Shown: piece by piece, positions 23,637-34,930 of the stretch
Numbering within the stretch: the stretch's first letter is position 1
How the letters are laid out: each line of letters begins with the position of its first letter
DNA from: Apophysomyces variabilis
Taxonomy: Eukaryota > Mucoromycota > Mucoromycetes > Mucorales > Mucoraceae
NCBI GenBank assembly: GCA_002749535.1
Contig: MZZL01000034.1
Span: forward strand, 11,913 to 75,912
Direction of reading: 5' to 3'
Length of the DNA: 64,000 nucleotides
Made by a program: the position numbers and the translations under genes
The notes under the pieces: generated by a model
Seen by the model: the letters and a program-made list of their open reading frames with translations, nothing else
Told to the model about the DNA's origin: nothing
Databases searched by the model: none

Positions 23637-25802
23637 CAGTAAGCGCGCAATAAAATTATACTCGCTGTCGAGTGTATAATTTTATTAAATTAAACATCCG
23701 CAGCTTGTAATATGCACCTATTGGCTAGTAGTATGAGTTAATAAGAGCAGCTACTAATCAGATCAGAGAGATGATAGGAAATAGAATCTTTACTTATCAA
23801 CGTGCTAAAAAGTTATTGCCTATCGATATAAGTGTAAATACACGGCTGATTAGAGTAGGACTATTGTCTGAATTGATCCGAGAAGATAAAGTCGATCCAT
23901 AATAAATACATAGTTACTGAAGTAATTTTTTTTTACCCCATAAACTCACATTTAGCACAATGCATAACACAAGACAAGCTCAAAAAAAGGCGATGCTCTC
24001 AAACGCTCAAAGATTGGAAATATGTCACTATGCAGAGGAAACAAAAAATCTCAGAAAGAAGTGGTTAAATAGGCATATAAAACTTTTAAGTTGAACAAAA
24101 TTTCAACCCAGGCAATCATTTCTACTATCCTTAAAAAGAGAGCATCATACAAAGAAATGGACAAGATCCAGCTGAATTCCAAGAGGCAAAGAATCCCTGC
24201 TTTCTCTGAATTAGAGAAATCTTTAGCTATGTGGATTGATCAGGCTGCAGAAAACAAAATCCCCATCAACCGCAGCGTCATAAAGGGGCAAGCCTTAAGT
24301 TTTTCGAGGAAAATGGGGATCGATATTCAGTATATTCAGTTTTTCTGATGGTTGGATAACAAACTTTGAAAGACGGTATGGCATTCATAGCCATAGCATT
24401 CATGATGTGGCTGGATCTGCCGATCTTGAAAATGAAAGTATACAAGAAATGATAGCAGCAATCAAGGAAAAGATCTGTGATTATAGTGGTTCTCGGGTTT
24501 ACAATCTTGATGAAGCTTGTCTTTTTTTTTAGTCAAGTGCTAACTCAAACTATTTCCAAGGAGCCTATTGCTGGTTTGAAGCAAGATAAAAGACTGCTGA
24601 CAGTTGTGCTAGTTGCAAATGCTGAAGACTCTCATCGTCTACCTCCATTTTTTATTGGAAAAACTGAAAAGCCTAGATGCTTTAAGGGAAAGACAGGTAT
24701 AATCCAAAGTATATAAACGATTGCCATTGACTTAAACCCAGGACAAGACCATAGATGCGAATACTATTGGAATTCAAAGGCTCGGATGGATAGCACAATA
24801 TCCCGCAAGGTCATGTGAAGACTTGATTTGCTGCTCGGCAGGCTTCACAAAGGAGAGAAGGTCTTATTGTTGGTCGACAATGCATCTTCTCATAAATTGA
24901 CGCAAGAACTGAAAAGCATCAAGATATGTATGCTTCCTCCCAACACTACCTCCTGACTAGAGCCATTAGACCAAGGCATTATTAAATCTTTCTAATCCTA
25001 CTACAGGTAGCTAAAATTTGTAATATTTGACCAATCATAATACTTCTTTAGAGAAATCCAGTACAGAGTTGCAGCCCTGCGATTCTCTGTCAAGGGTAAA
25101 AGAGAAAACGTCTATAAGCTTGATTAGCTGGCCGCTATGCAGTACTGTCAAACGGCCTGGAATCGTGTTATAAAAGTGACTATCGTCAATTGTTTCAATA
25201 AAGCAGGGTTAATGGCAGGCGAATCAGATAATATCATTGAGGAAGGAGAGCAAAACAGAAGAAATTAGCGAGAGCCAACGTATGATACATGGCAATGAAG
25301 TGGCAGCAGAATCGGTTAAGTTACTTCCTAATAACGAAGATAATCTTTTGCCATGAAACGTTCTCGGAGGATCTTCTGATAGAAATGGCGTCTTCGTATC
25401 AAAATATTTCTCAGAAAGATACTGATGACGATGATGAAGCTCTCATATTGCCAAAATTTGTGAGCAAAACAATAGCAGAGCAAGAGGCGCTTATTCAAGA
25501 GCTGCGCAATAGCTTGAACCTTGGATGCAATTTGGATGCGGAATTGGATGTTCTGCTGTCCAAAAAGCTCCAAGAGCTCCAATAGAAAGCGACAAAACAC
25601 ACCTCAATTAGTGATTACTTTACTGAAAATGGAAGCCATACACAGGGATTATAGACAAATATAGACCGGCTAAAATATTAGAGCAATTATATGTCATGGC
25701 AAACTGTATAAGTGAAAGCCTGGCCCAAATCGGTCATGCTAAATTGTATAAGTTTATCGAGAATATAAATTTATCGAGCATAATTTTATCGCGCGCTTAC
25801 TG
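23637..25802 (+). mobile_element. pogo/Tigger-like DNA transposon with TA target duplication (2,166 bp)
   Basis: The ends are inverted repeats: CAGTAAGCGCGCAATAAAAT at the left and the complement of CAGTAAGCGCGCGATAAAAT at the right, both flanked by TA (23635-23636 and 25803-25804). Just inside the left end a hairpin-like repeat is built from AATAAAATTATACTCG and its complement. The interior holds a decayed DDE_1-type transposase. TA duplication plus a CAGT terminus fits the pogo/Tigger branch of Tc1/mariner. Confidence 0.85.
23960..25585 (+). pseudogene. pogo/Tigger-like transposase pseudogene
   Basis: Order of pieces: an N-terminal helix-turn-helix (R-L-E-I-C-H-Y-A-E-E, then K-I-S-T-Q-A-I-I), a CENP-B-type second DNA-binding region (I-P-I-N-R-S-V-I-K-G-Q-A), then the DDE_1 domain. 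The last has Y-N-L-D-E-A at about 24500, P-P-F-F-I-G-K-T-E-K-P-R-C-F-K at about 24650, V-D-N-A-S-S-H at about 24880 and L-P-P-N-T-T-S at about 24940. The tail is acidic (25388-25585). At least five stops and several shifts interrupt it. Catalytic Asp residues of motifs one and two are still visible. Confidence 0.8.
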
Positions 25803-25933
25803 TACATCTTTAATCGGGTATACAGTTGATCACCAACTGGCAAATCCTGCACGTTCAAGCGATAGAAAAAGGTTGATGATGTGAAGCAGACTATGATTCT
25901 TCAGAGTGTCGCAGTTCCTGTGGTCAGCAGGTA

Positions 25934-26119
25934 CAGTGCTTCCCCGCTAATGTCAATGACTTGGTTAGAGCCTATCGATTGAAAATAGGCGGGGGGTCAC
26001 AATAACGGGGATGCAATGGCTTGAATTAGCATAGAAACGTCTTTTTCGGGAATCTTAAAATGATTGAAAATAGGCGAGGATTGACATTAACGAAGATTGA
26101 CATTAGCGGGGAGGCACTG
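25934..26119. mobile_element. Tigger-like MITE (186 bp) with TA target duplication
   Basis: The ends CAGTGCTTCCCCGCTAATG and the complement of CAGTGCCTCCCCGCTAATG are near-perfect inverted repeats, flanked by TA (25932-25933 and 26120-26121). It is non-coding. The CAGTG start and TA duplication place it near Tigger/pogo, but the ends differ from the neighbouring 2.2-kb element, so another transposase is needed to move it. Confidence 0.8.
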
Positions 26120-26121
26120 TA

Positions 26122-27922
26122 CCGAGCAATAAGAAATGAGTCTTTCACTAGCTATCTTGTTTCATCGGTAACTCAGATTCAAAGTTGAACGCACAGCTTG
26201 TATTAAAAGCAATGGTTATCGGTAGTATTCACATGCTCTCAGCTATTTCATATTCTTTTGTTATTTGCATGACGATTCGGTGGATGTTGCTTATAGCAAC
26301 CATAATCTGTTCCGAAACAGGCGCGTGGTCAATCGAACACAGTCCAGGCTAGATAACTTTTGAATATCCTTCAGGCAATTATAGGATGTGAAAATACTTT
26401 TTCTAGTAATAGCTTCAATTGGTGACATTTTAGGCTAAGTCATGAAAGTCTTTGCCTATCTGGGACATTTGAATCAAAGTACCTTGGCGGTTTTAAATTT
26501 GATTCGCATTTCTTTCCATGACTCGGATCCAGTTTTCGAACTTGTTCTTTCACCGTGTCAAGCTTGAGGGATCTTAAGATAAGGAAAGTAAGCAAGAACA
26601 CACCGTAAATATGCTTAGCGAGACTATTAAAAAGCAAAAACAAGTGTAATGCTGTTGGTCTCAGAAACTATTTCGTGATTATATATGTATTCATAATTTT
26701 TTCTTTGCTTATTCTTGGGCCATGACGGGTGCTGGTCCGGTTACGAAGAGGAATTTTCCGTTCGCCTATCTCGACGTCGCTGAGATTCCGATTGTACATG
26801 GATATCTAAGCATAATATAAGTAAGGAAAATCTGATCTCTTTTATTGCGCACTGTGGCTTTCAAGATTCCTACGCAAAGTAAACTGCGCGCACATGTCTT
26901 ATCGCATATTGGACAAGTTGGTATCAAAAATATAATCTGTTTGACATTGACGCGAACTTTGAAGTTCAGTTTCAGATCGAGGCATGTAACTTTTGGAGGC
27001 CACAGAAGCAGCCACAATCATCAACGGACTTTTCTCAAAAAAAAAAAAAAAAAAAGCTGGCAGATGCAAAAGCATACAAATGTCGAACCTAACAAAAAAG
27101 ATTTGGATCATGCATTGGAAAAATATCACTAGGTGCTCAGCGCCTTTCTTTCAGTCAAGATACAAAACAGTCCTTTGGGATGGACTTCACGTGACCCCCG
27201 TATGTACGAAAAAATACCTTCTGCCTACCTATGGGACTGGTAACACACTATTTTGATCGAACATCCGTCAAAGAGTGGAATGTTATTGAAGCCGTTACCT
27301 GTTACAAGAAACTACTTAACCTGCCTTTGTTGGAGATCTGCGGTATTATACGCAAAAATATTGAGCAATACTACGAAAGCCAAAATTGCAAACCAAACGA
27401 AAAAGCAATGAATGGTTTCCTTGACAAACTTAAGGTATGCTCTTTTTGGATTTGGATAATTGTACGTATGAAAGTCAACTCGAACAACAAGAACCCGTAC
27501 ATGTGCATGGAATCGAGAACAACTTTGGCTCTGTAACACAATCGATTCTGGCGTCCTCTTCCTCACCCTCACCATCAACACCATCGATGAATCTTTGCGG
27601 ACAGAATCGACCTATAGCACAATGCGAACACGCATAGGAACAAAAAGTAATCAAATGGTTTGAGATTTTTGATGATCAATAGGGCATTTAGTCAAGACGA
27701 TGTTTCAGTACAAGAAGGGCAGGTACGCAGAAAAAAAAAACAAGCAGCAGAAGTTCTATTAAACGTCTCGTTGTACTAATTACATTCGCAATGATGGTAG
27801 CGTAAAGACGCAGACTTGGAATTCTCTAGCGAGGACGACCTTCACCTTGCATCCGATATCACAATTGATTACCATGCCGATCGAACAGCTCGATAATGTG
27901 CCAACCTGCTGACAGTCAGGAT
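26122..27922. other. Intergenic with unassigned coding fragments
   Basis: Several short frames look protein-like but could not be joined. They are 26440-26643 (-), 26845-27132 (+, ending in a Lys run from an A tract), 27231-27434 (+, H-Y-F-D-R-T-S-V-K-E-W-N with donor K|GTATGC) and 27437-27637 (+). They may be upstream exons of, or an older copy related to, the gene at 28162. No family was recognised. Confidence 0.3.
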
Positions 27923-28147
27923 TGCGGCTCGGAATTCGACCTGGTCCGACCAGATTTTCACCGGGCGGGCCTTAGTAGCCGGGTTCCGGGCCATAGGATT
28001 GACTTGCCCGATTTGGCCCCTGACTTGGCTAGCGGGTCAATGGGTCCATCTTAGTGTGATAGGCCTAGTGTGCCGGGCTCCGGGTTAAGACGTTGGCCCA
28101 GCCCAGTTATGAACCGACCGGTTAAGGCCCGCCCATTTCAAGCCCTA
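27923..28147 (-). mobile_element. GC-rich hAT-like MITE, copy 3 (225 bp), perfect 8-bp duplication
   Basis: Starts TGCGGCTCGGAATTCGACC and ends TTTCAAGCCCTA, with the perfect 8-bp direct repeat GTCAGGAT at 27915-27922 and 28148-28155. This defines the element ends and supports a hAT-type insertion. It is about 30 bp shorter than the other copies because of internal deletions. It inserted 14 bp upstream of the ATG at 28162. Confidence 0.88.
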
Positions 28148-28161
28148 GTCAGGATCCTTGG

Positions 28162-29254
28162 ATGGTGATGGATGTGGACGTTAGCAACCTCTGTTATAGA
28201 TTGAAGTCTTCAACGATCAAAATGAAACACAAGGCGCCAAATTTTGGCAATTTACGTTTACTTGCATTAAACGATATCTATCTCATCAGCAAAGACAGTG
28301 AAACTTCAATTACAAAATACTTTGGTCAAAAACTGCATGATGCTGTGCTTGCATCGCTTGATTTTGACATGTATCTGCCTCCTCCTGGTGCTAAGTCACC
28401 TGGCTGGTGCTTCGATATTGCTCAACGGCAACCAGCCAATTGGCACGCGGCCATTACTTTTGCCCATAACTGCATGTCAAGTGTGATCGACGAAGGCAAT
28501 CAAGCGAACATCCACGTCGCGCATGCATTAGGACAATACCTGACTCTTTTCTACGCACAAACACCTCTGAAATATATCGAGGACTCATACGTACATCACT
28601 ATCTGGCCCCAATTCTACAATCAGTATTTTCAAGCAATGGCCGATTTCGGATTCATTGGGCGAATACTCAAATAAAGAATGATAGTTTGAAGCCGGACTA
28701 CATGGTAACCTCAACCTGTGTAAGCTTTCCTTTAGCAATTGTGGTAGGGGAATTTAAAGCCCCACAATTCAATAGTAACCAAAACGAGTCTGATATTGTG
28801 AAAATTGGAAAAGAAATGCGTGGCATGTTGAACGACTTAGTAAAAAGAACACTCCTAATCCCGTCGTCTGCGGCGTGTTAGTTCAAGGGTTTGCAATCTC
28901 CACTTTCGTTCTGGACCTTCCAGCTTCAAAACTTTGTCGTATGACGAAAATCGCAGAAGTCTCCATGTTTCAATCACTAGACCAAATCTGCAACTTGCCG
29001 GTGATTGCCGCAAAGCTTGTGCAGCTAAACGTAAGCAAACAGGGCATCGTGCTCTGTTGGCTTAATATGCTCATGCTATTTTTTTTATCTAGAACATTGC
29101 CGTTGAAACCATGGAAAACGCAGAAGAAGCGATCCTCGCCCTGAATAACCATTTGAACGTCTGCCGAACCTCCCCTGCCAACTGGCTCTCCCACAAAAAT
29201 TGCACTTTGACGCGGAAAACTGCAAGCAAAAAACGAAAAAAGGACAGCTGCTGA
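28162..29254 (+). pseudogene. PD-(D/E)XK-like protein of a fungal family of unknown function, one frameshift
   Basis: The ATG at 28162 opens 239 codons containing S-L-K-P-D-Y-M-V, a hydrophobic strand, then V-V-G-E-F-K-A-P, which is the P-D...E-x-K arrangement of restriction-endonuclease-fold nucleases. After K-R-T (about 28850) a one-base insertion shifts the frame. The protein-like sequence then continues P-V-V-C-G-V-L-V-Q-G, D-L-P, and F-Q-S-L-D-Q-I-C-N-L-P, has a good intron (29031-29092), and ends at 29254 with a basic tail. If the shift is real the gene is dead. Nuclease activity is a motif-level inference. Confidence 0.55.
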
Positions 29255-29870
29255 ATATGCTAGATTGCCCACGTATACACAGCATCAAATAAATGGCTTA
29301 GTGACCATGCATTCGGTATGATTCACTACTAAACTATCGAGCGGTTCATCTGGATTGCAGAGTTAGAATTTTTGTTGGCGCCTAGAATGCAACCATCCCT
29401 TTTAACACGCGCATTGATCTAGTATGTCATAGTGCTTCAAGTTGAAGAACACGGATCGTCGAAACTGGGTGGAGCCGGATCGACCAACAGTATCAAGAAT
29501 GGTAAAGATATACAGAGGCATAAAGTTCCCAATATACGTTATAGTATACGGTTATTGAAAGTATTCACGCCATTGTAATAACGATAGCTTAACAAAGCAG
29601 AAGAAGACCTGTAACGGAATGGATAATGGCTATTTGCTTTCCTGCAACGAAAGGGAATAAAGGTTGTTCAAGTAAAAGATAAAATGTCCGGCTATTTCAA
29701 GCAGAGTAGAAGAAAACAAAGCATAACTTTAATTAGACGGTCAGTTTTCAAAGAGAATGCTGAAATGTCAAGAAATAAAATTAAGAAAAGTTAGACTGAT
29801 ATGATCAGCGAGACTGAGATTAGGATCTTCATTTTCAAAGTACTTTTCTTTTATACTTTTCTAACAGAAT
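29255..29870. other. Intergenic, no feature seen
   Basis: AT-rich DNA between the PD-(D/E)XK-like gene and the retroelement remnant, with nothing supported. Confidence 0.4.
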
Positions 29871-30615
29871 GATCGGGCCTCTGAAAGTGAGACTTTCCTG
29901 TAACAAATCATGTGAGAAAGAAAAGTTTCCTATCCAATTGTCTATAAAAGGAACCAATGGTGCAATTGAAGAATTGGTTATCATTGCTGTTAAGGATAGG
30001 ATAATAGTTGTTCCTGGTGATCGGTAAGAAAGTCAGGAACAAAGTTCTTTTTCAGAAACCGAAAATCAGAATCGGGAATGAATATGAGACATCAGCAACG
30101 TAGAAGTTTTTTACAAAAATTTCAACTAGCGATAGCTGAAACATTGCCGAGATCAAGGGAAATATGGCTAAGATGGTATGAAAAAGATGTCTGATAGTAT
30201 ACCAAATTCTTTAAAGGAAGAAATCAACAAATTCTGCAATCTTGGAATTATATGACCCTCCAATAGTTCATTGGCTGCAGCTGTAATCCTAGTTACAAAG
30301 AAAAATGGAGAATATCGTTTAGTAATCGATTACCGAAACTGAATGCCATAACCAAGAAAGATTCATATCCACTGCCTCGAATTGATGATCTACTGGACCC
30401 TCTTGGGACTGCATCTATATCCTCAGCCCTAGACATGCGCTCTGAATCTCATCAAGTACCAATGTCACCTCGCTCTATCGAAGACACTGCATTCGCAACA
30501 AAATGTGGAACCTCTAAATATCTCATAATGCCACGGGATTGACAAACGTACCTGCCACCTTTCAACGATTTGTTGACATCTGTTTCAAACAGCTCATTGA
30601 AGTATTAAGAGTGAA
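29871..30615 (+). pseudogene. Ty3/gypsy-type reverse transcriptase remnant
   Basis: From about 30250 a broken plus-strand frame reads V-T-K-K-N-G-E-Y-R-L-V-I-D-Y-R-N, then D-S-Y-P-L-P-R-I-D-D-L-L-D, then T-A-F-A-T-K-C-G. These are the fingers and palm start of Ty3/gypsy reverse transcriptase. The Y-x-D-D motif and everything after it is missing. A piece upstream (29900-30030) may come from the protease or spacer region. No LTR was matched to it. Confidence 0.7.
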
Positions 30616-31010
30616 GACGAGAACAAAAAGAAGATGACTGAGTAAAGCAGCGAGAACCGAATATAACTGTTGTTTATCGAGTAAAAGTCATTCACTCTTT
30701 TTATATAGAATTGTCTGTTGGACACTGATTGAGCGGAATGTAGTTTATGATTTCGCAATCGATCTAGGTCCTGTTTCTACAAACTGTAATTCGTACTCAA
30801 TTTGTTTAATTCATTCTCTGATTGATAGTGGACCATGGAAAACACGGAGCTTCGCATTATATAGAGAACCCGGAGTAGAATTGACCTTATCATTGTTAAG
30901 AGAATACATTCAAAGTCCACTGTCTGTCCTTTTATACCTGGGCGGAGTAGAAGTGCTCCATATTTGGGGAATCACCGATGTCGGACATGACAACTGCCAA
31001 ACATGCTTTA
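30616..31010. other. Intergenic, no feature seen
   Basis: No coding signal or repeat was recognised. Confidence 0.4.
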
Positions 31011-31073
31011 AAATGACCTGTAATTTCTGTGCGCAAACTGGCCAAATTTTTGTGCGCGTAGTTACTCTCTTAA
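31011..31073 (+). repeat. Left copy of a direct repeat flanking the MULE
   Basis: TGTAATTTCTGTGCGCAAAC and the following bases recur, with about six substitutions, at 35791-35844 on the other side of the MULE. Both copies hold the TGTGCGC word also found several times in the MULE ends. Confidence 0.65.
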
Positions 31074-31249
31074 AATCGATCTAGACTTACTGCTAGATAT
31101 TAGTAGGCCAACTTCTGTGTAACGCAAAGCTTTTGTGCGCAATATCGCAGGACCAGTTATACTGTCTGTAAAACGTCGGAATCCATTGCTTCCAAAATAA
31201 AAATATAGAAGTTATACTATCGTTGTAAGCTTACTTTTTCCTTATAACA

Positions 31250-33010
31250 TGGATTCAATTCTAGCTCAAAAGTACCAATACTCGCAATGACCTTTACAAG
31301 GCCATTAGAGAGAAAGCTCTTCTAAACGCTTTGATGTCAGCATCAAAACAAGCGACAAAAACTTTTGTTATTTCCAGTGTATTAACAGTGGCAAATATAA
31401 GCCTCATCATACTGGTATTCCTCAGGACAATCAACCTGTAACAGAGAAGTCAGATGATATGGAGATTGCTTCCCGGTACACTTGCGCTAATGGTGTTACA
31501 AAACTTAAACCAAGACGCACAACAAAGCGTCTTGACTGTCCCTGGTTTATTTACACGTCATATATCAAGAAAGAAGGTGCTTGGATGATCCGCGAGAATA
31601 AATCGAAAATCCATGAGCATTCTCATGAGATCTCGACTACATCCACTCGCCTACTATAATGCTCGCAAAGTAGATTGAGACATCCAAGTTGACATATTAG
31701 AGCAACATAGCGTCGGCATTAAGCCAGCTCAGCTACTCCGAAGAACACTAGATATCAATGGTCAACCAACCATGCTTTCAAAGGATATCTACAACATGCA
31801 ACAGCGAAGCGTAATGAACGACCCACTCAACCAAGTAAACGAGGTGCATGACTTTCTCAAATCCAGAGGATATAGTGTGAGATACAGTCATTCAGAAGGC
31901 GTTGTGGAAAGACTTTTCGTGAGTCATAAAGCAGCAATACAGAGAGCGCAACGGTTTCCTGAGGTTGTTATTATTGATACAACATACAAAACCAATGTAC
32001 ACAAGGTGCCTCTCGTAAACATTGTAGGCATTGATAATCTCGCAGCTGAGCATGGTGACCATTCTCCAAGGTCTTTCTTCATTGCTTCGGCAATAATGTT
32101 GGATGAAAAGGAGCCTTCTTACTCATGGCTTTTGGAGAAGCTCTTAGAAGTAGTCTTTGTTGATGATACGGTGCGTCCTGTGACATTCATCACGGATGAC
32201 GACAAAGCTCTTGGTGTAGCCATCAGAAAAACGTGCCCATTCGCTGCCCACATCCTCTGCGCATAGCATATCAACAATAATTTCAAGGTGCATGGGGCAG
32301 GATGCTCCCAACATGGCTCCGAAGAGCATGACGCTTTCTTTAAGAGAGCTGTAGGCAAGATGATCTGGAGTAGGGATGAAGAAGAGTTCAACAAGGCCCT
32401 GCAAGCATACCGTCATCTAGCCAGCAAGACATCCAAAGCTCAGGCGCTCCAGAGCTACACCAACAGGTAAATTTTGTACACTAGCAACAATATGATGTCC
32501 ATATTCATCACTTTGATTTAGCTTGCTGTCATACTAGGAGATGTGGGCTGGTCAATGGGCAGAGCGCCATTTACATTTTGGAGCCCGGACAGCCCAGCGG
32601 GTAGAAGCTGCTCAATGGCAGCTGAAGCAGATCCTAAGCATGCCGGGCAGCCTAAAGAAGCTATTTAATAGCATTCATAACTGGCTATTTTCCAATGTAG
32701 GATAAGCGACTCTAACGGACAATGTGTTGATCTTACATAAACAATAGGACTTTCATCAGCAAGTAGCCAGCAATCGTGGCCTGTTAGCAAGACCTGTGTG
32801 AAAAGCAGAGATTGCACCATTGCAAATCCAACAATGGCAGCTGCTTTGAAAAATTTTCGAGGCAGACTCTGCCATTTTGCTCTCAGGTAGATCCAGCGCA
32901 AGCTTTACAAAGCATGGGAGATTGAAAATGAAGATAGGGTGCAAAACTGCCAATGTACATCATGCGTTAACCACTATCTACCATGCAAAAACACTCTGCC
33001 TAATGACAGA
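31250..33010 (+). pseudogene. MULE transposase (FAR1-MULE-SWIM) pseudogene
   Basis: A FAR1-type domain comes first (R-L-D-C-P-W-F-I-Y, G-A-W-M-I-R, H-E-H-S-H-E; 31459-31650). The MULE catalytic domain follows (31772-32460): V-V-I-I-D-T-T-Y-K-T-N, S-Y-S-W-L-L-E-K-L, F-I-T-D-D-D-K-A-L, H-I-L-C-A-stop-H-I-N-N-N. Next are H-L-H-F-G-A-R-T-A-Q-R-V-E at about 32570 and a SWIM-like finger near 32945 (C-Q-C...L-P-C-K-N). The stop at 32264-32266 is TAG where MULEs have Trp, a single G-to-A change. Both catalytic Asp residues are retained. A shift between FAR1 and the catalytic domain also breaks it. Confidence 0.8.
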
Positions 33011-33120
33011 ACAGTATAAATAGAGCCAGAGATGGTTCATAAACGTTGGCATCTAACTACTCCCCAAGACCAGTAACTGTAAAACTGTTGAATGCTTATT
33101 AACTTATTGTTTTAAAGAAT

Positions 33121-34070
33121 GTGATCATGCTTCCAATTGGGGCATCCAACGAAAAGCATGTCAGCATAAAATTTGAAAAAATGATAAATTCCATCCAGGA
33201 CTTGTGTATCGCATGCGAGAACACTCAACAAAAGGAGGATCTTATAGCGCGTCTACAGGAAGTAGTCACCTCCTTTTCTCCAAAATCGGTTGAAGAACTG
33301 GCCTTCCGCACAGCAGTCCAGCCAAAAGGACACTCCAAGGACACCAAGAACTCTCGTTTCCTTTCTGCCTTTGAAACTGTCCAAAGAAAACCGAAAAAAA
33401 AAACCAAAAAAAATTGAAGAAAGTATTGAGGATGAAATGATTCCTCCAAACAAAATAAACAAAAGAAAAACAGCCATCCAGAATGATGCAAACGATCTTT
33501 GGATTGCCAAACGCCCCAGAAACATAGAAAAAAGGTTAGTAGCACCGTGCAATAATGGGATCTCCATGATTATTTAACCAACTTTGAAAATGTCATACTA
33601 GCATTGGGCATAAAGACATCCCCGCCCATGCTATTGAACAACTGCAAGGCGTTGTAGCCGATGGTTGGTGTTTCTATAGAATGCTTACATTACTTGTATA
33701 TGAAAATGAGAGCCAGTATATGGAAGTCGAGGCTGACATATTAATATACCTTTCCGTCAACGAACAAAAGTGTCAGACGTACAATTGTTTCAATTCTGAT
33801 GCTGAATTCAAGATATTGAAGCCTCGTATGGATTATGGCCTATCTCCTGAAACAATGCATGCAGCTTAGCAGCCATGCCCCATGTAGTACTGGTTCGATG
33901 GAAGCACAGATCTCCAGTTGGCAGCGGACAGCTTCAATCGCCCAATTGTATTTTTCTCCAGTGGAGGTGCCATTAAGCACAAGTCGATGTTGTACTTCCC
34001 TTACCAGTCTCCATCAAAGCATAATGAACAGCCATTAGTTATGCATTACATCAACAATTGCCATTAAGCA
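33121..34070 (+). pseudogene. OTU-like cysteine protease region inside the MULE
   Basis: A Lys-rich linker (33121-33577) is followed from about 33600 by V-A-D-G-W-C-F-Y-R-M-L-T-L-L-V-Y, matching the OTU catalytic motif D-G-x-C-(L/F)-(F/Y)-R. At the end comes P-L-V-M-H-Y-I-N-N-C-H near 34045, the expected place of the catalytic His. OTU proteases remove ubiquitin-like modifiers. Two or three stops (for example 33867, 33886) interrupt the frame. Because it follows the transposase in the same direction and inside the same element ends, it was probably part of the transposon polyprotein or a cargo gene. Confidence 0.6.
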
Positions 34071-34930
34071 ACCATAAATTTAAAAAGGAAGCATAAAGAT
34101 GGAATGGTCACTAGTTGATCATCGACATGCAGACAACTGGAAGGAACTTAATCTGCCGCAACATTACAAGGCAATCTGGCGGCATCTCTATATAAGAAAA
34201 GAGAAGAAAACAATAGATTTCCATGATGTTATCTTGTAAAAACACGTGCAAAAATTTTATTCCTTGGTTATATATATTATCATTCTATTTTGTTTTAGTC
34301 TTTTCGAAACTTTTCTGTTTTTGTTTTTTTATTTATATCTTATTAAATACTTAAAAATAATTAGGAAGTACAGTTCCTCGTTTTCTAGTATTATAACTAC
34401 AATAATTAGTGCTGTGGCAGCAGTTTATGCAATGTGCTTTAATCAAACTATCGTAGAAACTGATGTGTTCAACATTGTTCAAATTGGAAAGAGCATGGTT
34501 TTATATGAATCAAATACAAATAACACACTTCTTTCTGATTGGAATGCTATAGAGCGTGGTTCTTTCCGATAAGAATGCTATAGAGCATGGTACTCTTTGA
34601 TTGGAATAGTGTAGAACATAGCACTTGTTATTCGAATGGCGCAGAGCATGGCTTTTATTATCGAATAATGTAGAACGTTATTCTTTGTGTTTAAATCTTG
34701 CAAGATCTGCTATTTGTAAGTTTACTTGTCACTGTAGGCAACTTTAATAGCATATCATCTACACTATTCGCCTTATATGAATCGGGTACAGAGGTGCTAA
34801 AATCTTATTCTAATAGGACGAACGCTTTTCATTTTAAATTCCGTCATACCGAAGTATTTATAAAAGTTGTTCTGCATCCAATTACGTCCTAAGTCTTTTA
34901 GCACATATACTTTCATGAAGTAAGGTCACT
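34071..34930. other. Non-coding interior of the MULE
   Basis: AT-rich. A short imperfect tandem motif around ATAGAGC/ATAGAGCGTGG with TTCTT(T)GATTGGAAT recurs between 34530 and 34690. A hydrophobic 108-codon frame (34246-34572) is low-complexity and is not called as a gene. Confidence 0.35.

Noticed and set aside
34246..34572. 108-codon hydrophobic frame inside the MULE
   Set aside because: AT-rich low complexity (Ile/Phe/Leu/Tyr), no domain, and ends in a short tandem motif.
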